NCBI GenBank assembly: GCA_030530925.1
Contig: JAUMUA010000008.1
Location: 1-45,702 of the forward strand
Direction of reading: 5' to 3'
Length of the DNA: 45,702 nt
Origin: Rothia sp. (in: high G+C Gram-positive bacteria)
Lineage (GTDB): Bacteria > Actinomycetota > Actinomycetes > Actinomycetales > Micrococcaceae
Shown here: one piece after another, positions 16,467-25,227 of the stretch
Layout of the letters: every line of letters begins with the position of its first letter
Numbering within the stretch: position 1 is the stretch's first letter
Program-made: the position numbers and the translations under genes
The notes under the pieces: generated by a model
Told to the model about the DNA's origin: nothing
The model's input: only the letters and a program-made list of their open reading frames with translations
Database searches by the model: none

Positions 16467-17105
16467 CTACTCAGCCAAGCCGTACAGGCGATCACCAGCG
16501 TCACCCAAACCTGGAACGATATAAGACTTTTCGTTGAGCTTCTCATCCCGCGCAGCCAAGAAAAGATCCACATTATCCATATCTAATACACCCTGCTGCA
16601 ATGCCTCAATGCCTTCAGGAGCACCAATAATGCACAGGCACGTAATATGCTCTGCGCCGCGCTTACGCAAAAACTTGATGGTCTCAATGAGAGTGCCGCC
16701 GGTGGCTAGCATCGGATCAAGCACGTACACCTGGCGTCCGGTGAGGTCTTCGGGCAACCGCTCAGCGTACGTTACGATATCCAACGTCTCTTCATTACGA
16801 GCCATGCCCAAGAAACCAACCTCAGCGGTAGGAATCAGGCGAGTCATACCTTCCAGCATGCCCAAACCCGCACGCAAAATAGGCACCACCAACGGGCGAG
16901 GCTTAGTCAAAACCTTACCCACAGTAGTTGCCACAGGGGTTTGAATCTCACGCTCTTCGGTGCGGATTCCGCGAGTTGCCTCGTAAGCAAGTAATGCCAC
17001 CAGCTCTTCAACGAGCTGGCGGAAGATAGGCGAAGGAGTGTTCTTATCGCGCAGAACAGAGATTTTATGGTCTACCAACGGATGGTCAAGAACAGTAATT
17101 TTCAT
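16467..17105 (-). CDS. upp: Uracil phosphoribosyltransferase
   Basis: 212 residues, the usual length. It makes UMP from uracil and PRPP in pyrimidine salvage. The PRPP-binding motif [11 protein letters not shown] is at about 128-138, and the uracil-binding C-terminal motif [15 protein letters not shown] at about 195-209. The ATG has no good ribosome site; a TAGCTT six bases upstream could be a -10 box of a leaderless transcript. It is monocistronic with its own terminator. Confidence 0.97.
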   Translation of the reverse strand: MKITVLDHPLVDHKISVLRDKNTPSPIFRQLVEELVALLAYEATRGIRTEEREIQTPVATTVGKVLTKPRPLVVPILRAGLGMLEGMTRLIPTAEVGFLGMARNEETLDIVTYAERLPEDLTGRQVYVLDPMLATGGTLIETIKFLRKRGAEHITCLCIIGAPEGIEALQQGVLDMDNVDLFLAARDEKLNEKSYIVPGLGDAGDRLYGLAE

Positions 17106-17157
17106 ATATTCAAGCTACCATCTTGCTCGCTTCACCGCGCAGAGAATAAACAAAAAG

Positions 17158-17190
17158 AAAAGCTCCTCAGCTATATACTGAGGAGCTTTC
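17158..17190 (-). terminator. Terminator of tRNA-Ser(CGA)
   Basis: AAAGCTCCTCAG and CTGAGGAGCTTT form a perfect 12-bp stem with a 7-nt loop. On the minus strand it directly follows the tRNA and is followed by a T-rich run. Confidence 0.85.
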
Positions 17191-17195
17191 AGCGG

Positions 17196-17283
17196 CGGTG
17201 ACGGAGGGATTTGAACCCTCGGTACGGGGTTACCGTACACAACATTTCGAGTGTTGCACCTTCGGCCGCTCGGACACGTCACC
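17196..17283 (-). tRNA. tRNA-Ser (anticodon CGA), CCA not encoded
   Basis: A class II tRNA on the minus strand: acceptor GGTGACG/CGTCACC, discriminator G. The anticodon stem CAACA encloses CTCGAAA, giving CGA. It has a long variable arm and a GAGGG/CCCTC T arm. The next genomic bases read CCG, so the CCA end must be added by tRNA nucleotidyltransferase, unlike the other four tRNAs here. Confidence 0.93.
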
Positions 17284-17293
17284 AACTGTGGAT

Positions 17294-17322
17294 ACTTTAC
17301 CCGGTATCGTCTAACTTCTCAA
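17294..17322 (-). promoter_or_regulatory. Promoter of tRNA-Ser(CGA)
   Basis: On the minus strand TTGAGA, a 17-bp spacer and TAAAGT end 10 bp before the tRNA. Confidence 0.75.
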
Positions 17323-17336
17323 AATCTCACATACTG

Positions 17337-17993
17337 TTAGTGCGAAATATAAGCGTCAACGGTGAGCATGACGGCGCGCGTGGCATCTTGCGCCGTGCGT
17401 TTAGCGTTATGGATCTCGTGATCCATAGACAGCATGAACGTGGCACCAAAGATTGCCACCGCAATAGCCTCGGGATCTTGCGCCGTATCTACTGTGTATC
17501 TAGTAGAAATTCTGCGCACCATGCGTTCGAGTTCGCTCATCAGCTCGGCACGAATCTGAATCATGGTGTCTGACCACGATTCGCGGCTCTTCCACACCTC
17601 GGCAATCCATAACCGCGCAAAACCCGGGTGTTGTTCAAGATATTCAAATGCCGCCCGAATGCCGCCACGCATGGCTTCCCGTGGATCGTTCTTCTGCGCA
17701 CCCAGAATAATTTCGTCTTTGAGTAGCATGGCGCCGTACTGCAAGAGCTGCTCCACCATGGTCTTCTTGGAACCGAAATTGTAATACACCGTTCCTTTAG
17801 ACACCCCAGCCCGCAGAGCCACCTCTTCCACCGTGGTTGAAGAGGGGCCTTTCTCGCTCATAATTTCAAGAGCAGCCTGAAACAACTTGAGCTGAGTGCG
17901 GTTCGTACGCCCCGGACGGCGCGATCCAGCGTCCACAGCAGGAACAGAATATTGAAAACCGTTCGTGGGATTCTGAGAAGTAGACGGAATCAT
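17337..17993 (-). CDS. TetR-family transcription regulator
   Basis: 218 residues. After a 27-residue polar lead, the TetR helix-turn-helix is at about 35-80 (TTVEEVALRAGVSKGTVYYNFGSKK), followed by an all-helical ligand domain. The start codon overlaps the stop of the YhgE gene (TAATG), so it is the last gene of a coupled three-gene operon. It probably represses that operon by binding the 16-bp palindrome at 21492-21507. Membrane-active or hydrophobic compounds are usual ligands of such regulators; the ligand here is unknown. Confidence 0.9.
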   Translation of the reverse strand: MIPSTSQNPTNGFQYSVPAVDAGSRRPGRTNRTQLKLFQAALEIMSEKGPSSTTVEEVALRAGVSKGTVYYNFGSKKTMVEQLLQYGAMLLKDEIILGAQKNDPREAMRGGIRAAFEYLEQHPGFARLWIAEVWKSRESWSDTMIQIRAELMSELERMVRRISTRYTVDTAQDPEAIAVAIFGATFMLSMDHEIHNAKRTAQDATRAVMLTVDAYISH

Positions 17994-20596
17994 TAGACTG
18001 CAATCTCCGGGTTAAGTGTTTTAAGCGTCCAGGTACGGCTCTTACGCGTTCCAAGATACGCCAAGAACAAACCAATGAAACCCCACAATAGCAACATCGC
18101 AATAATTACCGGCAATGCTCCTAAGTCAATGCCATATGCCAGCCGGCGCACACCACCTAGCGCGTACCCCATGGGGAGCACAAAGTGGAGCCAGCGGATG
18201 GATTCGGGAAGGGTTTGGTACGGCATCATTCCGCCAGCGGTGACTAGCTGAATAATCAGAATGACGAGCGCCAACAGCTTGCCCGGTGCGTCGAGTAGAG
18301 CCACTATGCCATAGATGATTGCGGTGTAGACCAAAGAGACAAAGAGCAAGAAGAAGAACACCATGACCGGGTGAGCAAAGTCGAAGCCTAACCCCTTATC
18401 AACTACCAGGTACAGCAAGAATGCTTGCAAAATACCCACGACGCCAAATGGCCCCCAGCTGCCCAAAGCAAGGCGAGCCGAATTAGCGTTCGATGCGAGC
18501 GCACGTGTGTTCTTAGGACGCATGGTTTGTACCAGCATCAAGGCACCAATCCACAACGCAAGAACCATAAAGAAGGGCCCCATGCCCTCGCCGTAGTTCT
18601 CACCCGAAGCCAGTGAGGTGCGGTTGAGGTCAACCGGGTTAGACATCGTGTTGGCGGTGTCTTTTTGTTGGCTTTCGGTGAGGGAAGGAATCTTCTTCAC
18701 GCCGTCAGAGAGGCCAGTTGAGAGCTGGCCCGCGCCGTCTTCAAGATCGCCTGCACCAGTCTGTGCTTGACCCAGCCCCGAGTCGAGCTGAGCGGCGCCG
18801 TCTTTGAGGTCGGTAGCTCCGTCGTCGAGCTTGCTAGCACCGGAGTTGAGATCTTTTTGTCCCTGCAGTGCGGTCTGCTCGCCATCGGCAAGCTGGTGCG
18901 CTGAGGAGGCCAACGTCGAGGAGCCGTCAGAGAGTTTCTGTGTACCCGTTGCCAGCGTTGCCGCACCCTCAGAGAGCTTGCCGGTATTGTCTTTGACCTG
19001 CGTGGCGCCGGCAGCAACCTGTTGCGCGCCGTCGCGGGCAGAGTCTGCACCCTGAGAAAGTTTCTGAGCACCCTCGTTGAGTGCGCTCGAACCATCGGAG
19101 AGTTTTTGTGCGCCGGCATGAGCGTCGCTAGCGCCTTGAGCTACCGCCTGCGCGCCGTCATCGATTTTTGAAACCGCACCGGTGAGATCGGTAATTTTAG
19201 TTGCGACAGCAGAGGTCCCATCGGTGGCACACGAGCTACCGAGTTGTTGCAAGCGGGCATCGACATCGGTGATCACCTTGTTGTTTGCGGCGGTGAGATC
19301 AGCTTTAGTCTGCTGAGAAGTCAACGAACCAACGAGTTCATCTGCCTGTTGCTGGGTGAGCGTGCCGTCAGCAACCAGAGGCTGAACCTGTTGTTTAAAT
19401 TTTTGCGAAAGCTGGGCGGTCACTTGGTCGGTGAGCTGTGCACCGGCGTCGCCAGATTTCTTATTCTGCGAAATATCGGTGCACACCTGGTTCAAATCAG
19501 AAGCCACGGTGTTGAGTCCTGCTTCGCTGAGCTTTTGGTTAAGTTGGCTCGTGCCTGCCGCAAGCTGACCCGCGCCGTCCGAGAGATCTTTCGTTCCGCT
19601 TGCCAACGTACCGGCACCGTTCGAGAGGTCTTGTGTACCGGTTGCCAAGGTGCTGGCACCATCAGCTAAATCGGAGGTCCCACCAGCTAGTGAGTTAGCG
19701 CCGGCAGAAAGTTTCTTAGTGCCGTCATACAACTGGCTTGAACCCTCAGAAAGTTGCTTAGCACCGTCATTGGCATCGGATGCACCCTTGCTCAGTTGGT
19801 CAGCGCCATCAGCTAGTTGTGCAGAACCATCGGCAAGTTTTTGCTGACCATCAACGAGTTTCCCCGAGCCATCACGCAACTGCACCGTGCCATCTTTGAG
19901 AGTAAGCGTGCCTGCGGCAAGACTTGACGAACCACCCTTGAGCTGGTCAATACCATCTTTGAGTTTAATCGAACCGGCGTTGAGTTGGTCGGCACCATCT
20001 GCGGCGTCAGAAATATTTGAGTGAATTTGCGTAAAGCTTGCGAGCATCGTGTTCGCTGTTTTATCACCCACCTGATGCGCCACGGAATCGCGAATAGTAG
20101 TGCCGGCGGTCTTCACAATGTTCGTCAGAATATAGTTATTGGCATCATTGGTAATAACTTCAATGCCAGCAGACTGCGGATCAAGATTCGAAACTTTGCC
20201 ATTTGCATCGGGTTTAATCGCCGCTGTGGACTGCAGATTTTTGGTGAAATCCTTGGGGATGACGAGCGCAAACTGCAAATCACCATCGGTAACTTTTTGT
20301 ACCGCTTCTTCACGGGTTGCTACATCTTGCCATTGAAAATCGCCTGATTCTTTCAGGTCGTTTTCAACGTCTTGCCCCACTTTTTGATAATTTCCGTTAG
20401 GGTCCTTTGAGCCGCTGTCAAGCATGACGATCGCGGCAGGAACGTCGTCCACAGAACCGTAAGGATCCCAGTTGGCGTAGAGATAAATACCGCCATACAA
20501 CAGCGGAATACATGCCATGGAGAGCAACACCAGCTTAGGCAAGATGCCGCCACTCAATCGCTTCAATTCTGAAAGCGTTACTCGTAAGATACCCAT
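17993..20596 (-). CDS. YhgE/Pip-family membrane protein with long repeat ectodomain
   Basis: 867 residues. One N-terminal helix (about 18-38, LVLLSMACIPLLYGGIYLYA) carries the YhgE/Pip signature. A large extracellular domain follows, with two blocks of degenerate seven-residue repeats (LxDGxxQL/LxxGxxxL type, about 205-350 and 480-650) separated by a helical insert of about 120 residues with two cysteines. The C terminus has five membrane helices of the ABC-2 type. The family includes the lactococcal phage infection protein and relatives of type VII secretion factor EsaA. The preceding ABC-like gene ends directly before its ATG (TAAATG). A transporter or scaffold role is likely, but the substrate is unknown. 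Confidence 0.9.
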   Translation of the reverse strand: MGILRVTLSELKRLSGGILPKLVLLSMACIPLLYGGIYLYANWDPYGSVDDVPAAIVMLDSGSKDPNGNYQKVGQDVENDLKESGDFQWQDVATREEAVQKVTDGDLQFALVIPKDFTKNLQSTAAIKPDANGKVSNLDPQSAGIEVITNDANNYILTNIVKTAGTTIRDSVAHQVGDKTANTMLASFTQIHSNISDAADGADQLNAGSIKLKDGIDQLKGGSSSLAAGTLTLKDGTVQLRDGSGKLVDGQQKLADGSAQLADGADQLSKGASDANDGAKQLSEGSSQLYDGTKKLSAGANSLAGGTSDLADGASTLATGTQDLSNGAGTLASGTKDLSDGAGQLAAGTSQLNQKLSEAGLNTVASDLNQVCTDISQNKKSGDAGAQLTDQVTAQLSQKFKQQVQPLVADGTLTQQQADELVGSLTSQQTKADLTAANNKVITDVDARLQQLGSSCATDGTSAVATKITDLTGAVSKIDDGAQAVAQGASDAHAGAQKLSDGSSALNEGAQKLSQGADSARDGAQQVAAGATQVKDNTGKLSEGAATLATGTQKLSDGSSTLASSAHQLADGEQTALQGQKDLNSGASKLDDGATDLKDGAAQLDSGLGQAQTGAGDLEDGAGQLSTGLSDGVKKIPSLTESQQKDTANTMSNPVDLNRTSLASGENYGEGMGPFFMVLALWIGALMLVQTMRPKNTRALASNANSARLALGSWGPFGVVGILQAFLLYLVVDKGLGFDFAHPVMVFFFLLFVSLVYTAIIYGIVALLDAPGKLLALVILIIQLVTAGGMMPYQTLPESIRWLHFVLPMGYALGGVRRLAYGIDLGALPVIIAMLLLWGFIGLFLAYLGTRKSRTWTLKTLNPEIAV

Positions 20597-21442
20597 TTAT
20601 TTGGTTCCTTCTGTCTTTGCAGAATAGTCTTCAACATCTGCTAGTACTGGCAGAGTGTGTTCAGCAAAAGTTGCGTTGGTGGCCACACCGTCGCGTGGCG
20701 AGTCCGTGGTAGTGGCCGAGAGTTGGTTTTGCTCGACGTCGCCCTCTACTACTTCGTGCCACATCACCGGGGAGTGATGAGTGGACTCTTCGTCAAAGTC
20801 TTCGTGGGCGTTGCCCACCACCGCCCGTTTACCTTCCCATTGACTAGAGATGTGCGGCACCACGGCAATTACAATACGAGGGCGCTCGGGGTCTTGCGCC
20901 AATTCTTGCAAATGAGGTAACCACATGGAGGTATGGTTCAGATGTCGGCTGGGTGTATCAAAAACCAGCAAATCAGCCTTAGCATAACTCCGCGCGAGCG
21001 CGCTCATCAAACGAATGTTCTGTTCGCCGCTGACCTGTTCAATCCAAAGGTTATCCAGCTCCTCTAACCCGTTTTCTTGCAACCATTTTTGGCTGTGCGG
21101 ACGAGCAAACGGTGAAAGCTGATAACTCAGCATTTCAGAAACATAATCGCGCACACGCATAAAATTCTCTGGTTCATTAACCTCGGGAGAATCAATGAGT
21201 TCTGAACGCTTGCGTAACTGGTTGCGGCGAATCTCTTTGCGTACGCCATTCTCGCCTTCGGTACGGCTAATGCTACCGCCGGATGGTTTCATGCGCCCGG
21301 TCAGAGTGAGTGAAAGTGCGGTGCGTTCTAATTGGCTATCTGCTTGAACGATGATGACTTCCCCAGGCTCCACCTCAAAACTGGTGGGGCCGAAGAGAGG
21401 GTGGTGGCGCCCTTTTGCCCAGATGTCTTTGATGACCAGCAT
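20597..21442 (-). CDS. Degenerate ABC ATPase-like protein (probable pseudo-enzyme)
   Basis: About 281 residues from the ATG at 21442. It has ABC ATPase layout, but the key motifs are worn. At the Walker A position the sequence is VQADSQLERTALSL, without GxxGxGK. The signature is VSGEQ, close to normal. Walker B ends LLVFDTPSRHLN, keeping the Asp but lacking the catalytic Glu of DEP. ATP hydrolysis is therefore unlikely. The C-terminal 80 residues are acidic and low in structure. The frame extends to 21538, but that part would cover the palindromic operator, so I prefer the internal ATG. It is first in an operon with the YhgE and TetR genes. Confidence 0.78.
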   Translation of the reverse strand: MLVIKDIWAKGRHHPLFGPTSFEVEPGEVIIVQADSQLERTALSLTLTGRMKPSGGSISRTEGENGVRKEIRRNQLRKRSELIDSPEVNEPENFMRVRDYVSEMLSYQLSPFARPHSQKWLQENGLEELDNLWIEQVSGEQNIRLMSALARSYAKADLLVFDTPSRHLNHTSMWLPHLQELAQDPERPRIVIAVVPHISSQWEGKRAVVGNAHEDFDEESTHHSPVMWHEVVEGDVEQNQLSATTTDSPRDGVATNATFAEHTLPVLADVEDYSAKTEGTK

Positions 21443-21491
21443 GTTCGCACTTTCGAGAGTTAGTTTTTTGGTACCCAAGAATTCTAACTTG

Positions 21492-21507
21492 AACTGACTA
21501 GTCAGTT
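21492..21507. promoter_or_regulatory. Perfect 16-bp palindrome, probable TetR operator
   Basis: AACTGACT followed directly by AGTCAGTT. It lies 50 bp upstream of the chosen start of the operon that ends in a TetR gene, and a TAGAAT -10-like box follows 13 bp downstream on the minus strand. The size and symmetry are typical of TetR-family operators; autoregulation is inferred. Confidence 0.7.
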
Positions 21508-21621
21508 TTATCGAATTAGTGTGAATTTTCAGACTCATTATGGTGCGTCAAATCACTTTTAATAGGTGCGGTGGGTTATTCCGGATTGAACCGGTTCTTT
21601 ATAAAGGAGTTCTATTGAACC

Positions 21622-22113
21622 TCAGCGATGATTCTTGAAAAAATCTTTCAACAACTGAGCACAATCTGCTTCCAACACCCCAGAGAACACCTCAGCACTG
21701 TATGGCAACCTGCGATCACGCAAAACGTCATACTGGCTCCCTACTGCCCCCGTCTTTTCTTCCCATGCACCCAGCACTACCGTGGGAATACGAGCAAGCA
21801 TGATTGCCCCGGCGCACATGACGCACGGTTCCAAAGTCACCACCAAGGTGCACTCTTCTAACCGCCAACTCTGCAGATGAGCTGCGGCTGCTTTGATAGC
21901 AATAACTTCGGCGTGCGCAGTAGGATCTTGGTCTGCTTCTCGGCGGTTATATCCGGTACCAATAATCTGCCCTGTAGCATCAACCACCACCGCGCCGATG
22001 GGCACGTCCTGATGCTCATTCGCCAAAGACGCCTGTTCAAGAGCTGCCCGCATCCATTGCTCATGATCTTCTGAAACAACTAAGCTAGCTCGTTTAAATT
22101 CTGAAAATTGCAT
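21622..22113 (-). CDS. tadA: tRNA-specific adenosine deaminase
   Basis: About 163 residues of the cytidine deaminase superfamily, with the zinc and catalytic motif HAEV and the second motif PCVMCAGA. Together with the length and the MRAALEQA-type start this fits TadA, which converts A34 to inosine in tRNA-Arg(ACG); a guanine or other nucleoside deaminase is the alternative. The ATG at 22113 has AGGGG 6 nt upstream; a GTG two codons earlier is less well placed. The gene begins right after the recQ stop and is probably co-transcribed with it. Confidence 0.87.
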   Translation of the reverse strand: MQFSEFKRASLVVSEDHEQWMRAALEQASLANEHQDVPIGAVVVDATGQIIGTGYNRREADQDPTAHAEVIAIKAAAAHLQSWRLEECTLVVTLEPCVMCAGAIMLARIPTVVLGAWEEKTGAVGSQYDVLRDRRLPYSAEVFSGVLEADCAQLLKDFFKNHR

Positions 22114-22121
22114 TGCCACCC

Positions 22122-24290
22122 CTAGTGCGTTGCCGCCAAGGCAAAGGGAAGAACCCGCGCTGCCCCTACTAACTTTAACTGCCTTGCCACTACGGTAAAC
22201 GTCCAGCGGGAATCTACCTGGTCGCTCACTAAAAGCACCGCCGGCTGATATTTACGCAGATAACTAGCTACCTGATCGGTTACCTCAAAACTATAAAAAA
22301 CCCCGGCGCACCTAAAAACAGAATTACCCCCAAAATGCGAAGGATCCGCAACCACACGGATGGCTCCCAAATCTTCAAGGCGCCCTGCTTGCGCTAGTCC
22401 GCGCGCCAATGAATCAGTGAGTTTAGGGCGCACCGGAGAAGGAATAGAAATGACGGCGGTAGGACGCTCGTCCCATTTCCACTCACTCAACACCTTGACG
22501 CTCGCGCGTCCTAAATCTGCGGGAATTGTGCCATCCAGAGGTTGCCCAGCGTTATCGTTAGCAAAGACCTCGCGCAACCGATTGCCCCACCCCAAGTCAG
22601 AGAGACGAGCTAGTGCTCTACCTTCATCCGCGCGCTGATCGGGAGCGATTTTTCCCCGTACCGCCCTGCCGTACTCGGTAATACCGAGGCGATCAAGACC
22701 AGTGGGCCACATGCCACGCGGCTCAATCGCCACACCCACTTCGCTCAACCGCTGACGTGCCACCCTGGTGGCGGCGTCACTGATATGCGTGGAATACCAG
22801 GGCCCTGCGCAGTTATCGCACTTTCCACAGGGGACAGCGGTTTGATCATCTAATTCGTACGCCAAAAAGACCATGCGGCACTTAGTAGTTGCCTCATACG
22901 CCATCATTGCTTTTTGTTCATGGGTGCGGCTTGTTGCAACCCGTTCGTAACGTTCTCGATCATAGGTCCACGGCTCACCAGTAGCCACCCAGCCTCGATC
23001 TACTCGTTGCGTAGCTCCTTCCACAGATAAGACTTTCAATAATAAATCAAGCGAGCTTCTGCGCACGTCAACCCGGGTTTCTAGCGCTGGAATGGACAGC
23101 GATTTACCCGCTTGCGAAGCCTCGGTCAACGCATTCAAAATCTGAGCGGTGTTCTCTGCCGTTGGCATGGACGCGGTGGCAAAATACTCCCAAATATCGC
23201 GATCCTCCGCACCGGGTAACAGCAAAACATCGGCGTTGATTGCCCCGCGGCCGGCACGGCCTACCTGCTGATAGTAGGCAATAGCCGACGACGGCGCCCC
23301 CAGGTGAAGCACGAATCCCAAGTCAGGCTTATCAAAACCCATGCCTAAAGCACTCGTTGCCACTAACGCTTTGACCGTGTTGTCTTTGAGTGCGCTTTCA
23401 GCCGCCAGGCGCTCGTCGGGATCCGTTTTACCGGTGTATACCCGCACGTCATGACCAGCTTCGCGCAGGGCAGCCGCTGTATCTTCAGCCGCAGAAATAG
23501 TCAGCGCATAAATGATGCCTGAACCCGAAAAATCGTTCAGATGCTCAACCAACCACGCCAAGCGTTCCCGCGATTCGCATAGCTTCAGCACTCCTAGGCG
23601 TAGTGATTCACGAGAAAGCGGACCGCGCAACACAAATACTTCTTGCCGATCCTGCGACGGTGTACTCACGCCCAATTGCTCGGTAACATCGTGCACCACT
23701 CGCTCGTTGGCGGTAGCGGTAGTTGCCAGTACCGGAACATCAGCAGGTAACTCTGCAATAAGGTTTCGAATACGGCGATAGTCGGGGCGAAAATCATGGC
23801 CCCAGTCAGAGATACAGTGCGCCTCATCAATCACCAACAAGCCCATCTGGCGCTGAATGAGAGGCAACCAGTCCTGCCTAAACTGAGGGTTGTTGAGACG
23901 CTCGGGGCCAATCAGCAATACATCAAGTGACCCTGATTCAAGGCTGGCCCGAATGCCGTCCCACTCCATCACATTCGAAGAGTTGACCATAGCCGCGCGC
24001 ACCCCAGCACGCGCCGCTGCTTCCACCTGATCGCGCATCAGAGCGAGCAACGGCGAAACAATCAGAGCCGGCCCTGCGCCACGACGGCGCATGAGCAACG
24101 CCGCCAAAAAATACACTGCAGATTTACCCCAACCTGTGCGTTGAATAACCAGTGCCCGACGCCGTTGTTCAACGAGCACCTGGATGGCCTCAAACTGCCC
24201 CTCGTGGAACGTTGTAGCGGGGTTTGCGGTGAGCTGGCGCAGTAGTTCTAGGGCTTCTTGATGGAGGGCGCTTTGATCTGTGGCAGTCAT
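22122..24290 (-). CDS. recQ: RecQ-type ATP-dependent DNA helicase
   Basis: 722 residues. Superfamily 2 helicase motifs are visible: Walker A TGWGKS (about 52-57, with W in place of the usual G), DEAHC with SDWGHDFRPDY, TATAN (motif III), ATSALGMGFDKPD and GRAGRG (motifs V and VI). A zinc site follows (C in KCRMVF, then CGKCDNC). There is no HRDC domain; the last 200 residues instead resemble a phosphoribosyltransferase-like segment (LLVSDQVDSRWT near the end), as in some actinobacterial RecQ paralogues. A TAGACT -10 box six bases before the ATG and the lack of a ribosome site suggest a leaderless transcript. Confidence 0.9.
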   Translation of the reverse strand: MTATDQSALHQEALELLRQLTANPATTFHEGQFEAIQVLVEQRRRALVIQRTGWGKSAVYFLAALLMRRRGAGPALIVSPLLALMRDQVEAAARAGVRAAMVNSSNVMEWDGIRASLESGSLDVLLIGPERLNNPQFRQDWLPLIQRQMGLLVIDEAHCISDWGHDFRPDYRRIRNLIAELPADVPVLATTATANERVVHDVTEQLGVSTPSQDRQEVFVLRGPLSRESLRLGVLKLCESRERLAWLVEHLNDFSGSGIIYALTISAAEDTAAALREAGHDVRVYTGKTDPDERLAAESALKDNTVKALVATSALGMGFDKPDLGFVLHLGAPSSAIAYYQQVGRAGRGAINADVLLLPGAEDRDIWEYFATASMPTAENTAQILNALTEASQAGKSLSIPALETRVDVRRSSLDLLLKVLSVEGATQRVDRGWVATGEPWTYDRERYERVATSRTHEQKAMMAYEATTKCRMVFLAYELDDQTAVPCGKCDNCAGPWYSTHISDAATRVARQRLSEVGVAIEPRGMWPTGLDRLGITEYGRAVRGKIAPDQRADEGRALARLSDLGWGNRLREVFANDNAGQPLDGTIPADLGRASVKVLSEWKWDERPTAVISIPSPVRPKLTDSLARGLAQAGRLEDLGAIRVVADPSHFGGNSVFRCAGVFYSFEVTDQVASYLRKYQPAVLLVSDQVDSRWTFTVVARQLKLVGAARVLPFALAATH

Positions 24291-24296
24291 GGTTAC

Positions 24297-24302
24297 AGTC
24301 TA
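24297..24302 (-). promoter_or_regulatory. -10 box for leaderless recQ transcript
   Basis: On the minus strand TAGACT ends six bases before the recQ ATG, and no Shine-Dalgarno sequence is present between them. The -35 region is weak. Confidence 0.5.
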
Positions 24303-24481
24303 CGGGCACACAAATTTTTTGTTCGAAGTTATCCACAACCCTGGTCGGGCCAGGTTCATTTCATGCGGTGGTAGCCAAAACCACAGGGAAAGCACAGAAA
24401 CTATAGAGCTCAAAACATAGGTAACAGAGTAGACTTTCAGCTCAGAGACGACCATTCGACTGCGCCTGAAGAAAGAACTTT

Positions 24482-25168
24482 ATGTCCGATTTACTCGTTG
24501 CGGCCGCCGCCGTTAATTATGTTCATCCGCCCATGGCTTTGCTTGGCATCAACATTGAAGAGATTCTTCAGAACTCTGGCCCTTGGGCACTGGCTATTGT
24601 TGCGCTCATCGTTTTTGTTGAATCGGGTGTGCTCTTTCCGTTCCTACCCGGTGACTCGTTGCTCTTTACGCTCGGCCTTTTGCATACGCAATTGGGACTC
24701 AACATTTGGGTGACGTTGGCGGTTCTTTTGATTGTTGCCATTGCTGGCGGACAGGTGGGTTACTACCTTGGCCACAAGTTTGGTCGCCGTCTTTTCAAGC
24801 CGGGTGCCAAAATTTTGAACACCAAAAATCTTGCTGCCGCAGAGAATTTCTTTGCTAAATACGGTGGCAAAGCGTTGGTTCTGGCGCGCTTTGTGCCAGT
24901 AGTGCGAACCTTCGTTCCGTTGGCTGCTGGCGTGGCAAATTACCGTTACCGCGACTTTCTGAAGTGGAACGTCACTGGTTCGGTGCTGTGGGTTTTGATT
25001 TTGACCGTTGCTGGTTTGTTGCTGGGCGGTATTCCGCTCATTCGCAATCACATTGACGTCATTGCCATCATCATTGTGGTCGTTTCACTGTTGCCCATTG
25101 TGGTTGAGTATTTGATTGAACGCCGCAAGGCGAAAACCGTGGTTGAGGTTCTGGACGAAGAGCTCTAA
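24482..25168 (+). CDS. DedA-family membrane protein
   Basis: 228 residues with the DedA core. It shows the FVESGVLFPFLPGDSLLF motif (about 42-60), the conserved GYYLGHKFGRR, and the central arginines in FVPVVRTFVPLAAG, then two more helices and a basic tail. DedA proteins are now seen as lipid scramblases, for example of undecaprenyl phosphate, supporting wall synthesis and membrane-potential homeostasis. It is monocistronic, with a strong terminator 27 bp after the stop. Confidence 0.92.
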   Translation: MSDLLVAAAAVNYVHPPMALLGINIEEILQNSGPWALAIVALIVFVESGVLFPFLPGDSLLFTLGLLHTQLGLNIWVTLAVLLIVAIAGGQVGYYLGHKFGRRLFKPGAKILNTKNLAAAENFFAKYGGKALVLARFVPVVRTFVPLAAGVANYRYRDFLKWNVTGSVLWVLILTVAGLLLGGIPLIRNHIDVIAIIIVVVSLLPIVVEYLIERRKAKTVVEVLDEEL

Positions 25169-25194
25169 CCCCTACCCTTTTAGCTCTAGTACAG

Positions 25195-25227
25195 CCCGCT
25201 ACCTCATGGACGAGGTAGCGGGTTTTT
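25195..25227 (+). terminator. Terminator after the DedA gene
   Basis: CCCGCTACCTC and GAGGTAGCGGG form a perfect 11-bp stem with a 6-nt loop, followed by five T. Confidence 0.9.

Noticed and set aside
18649-19969. Repetitive DNA in the YhgE gene, at first glance a tandem or CRISPR-like array
   Set aside because: The period follows degenerate seven-residue protein repeats; units are not identical at DNA level and there are no spacers.
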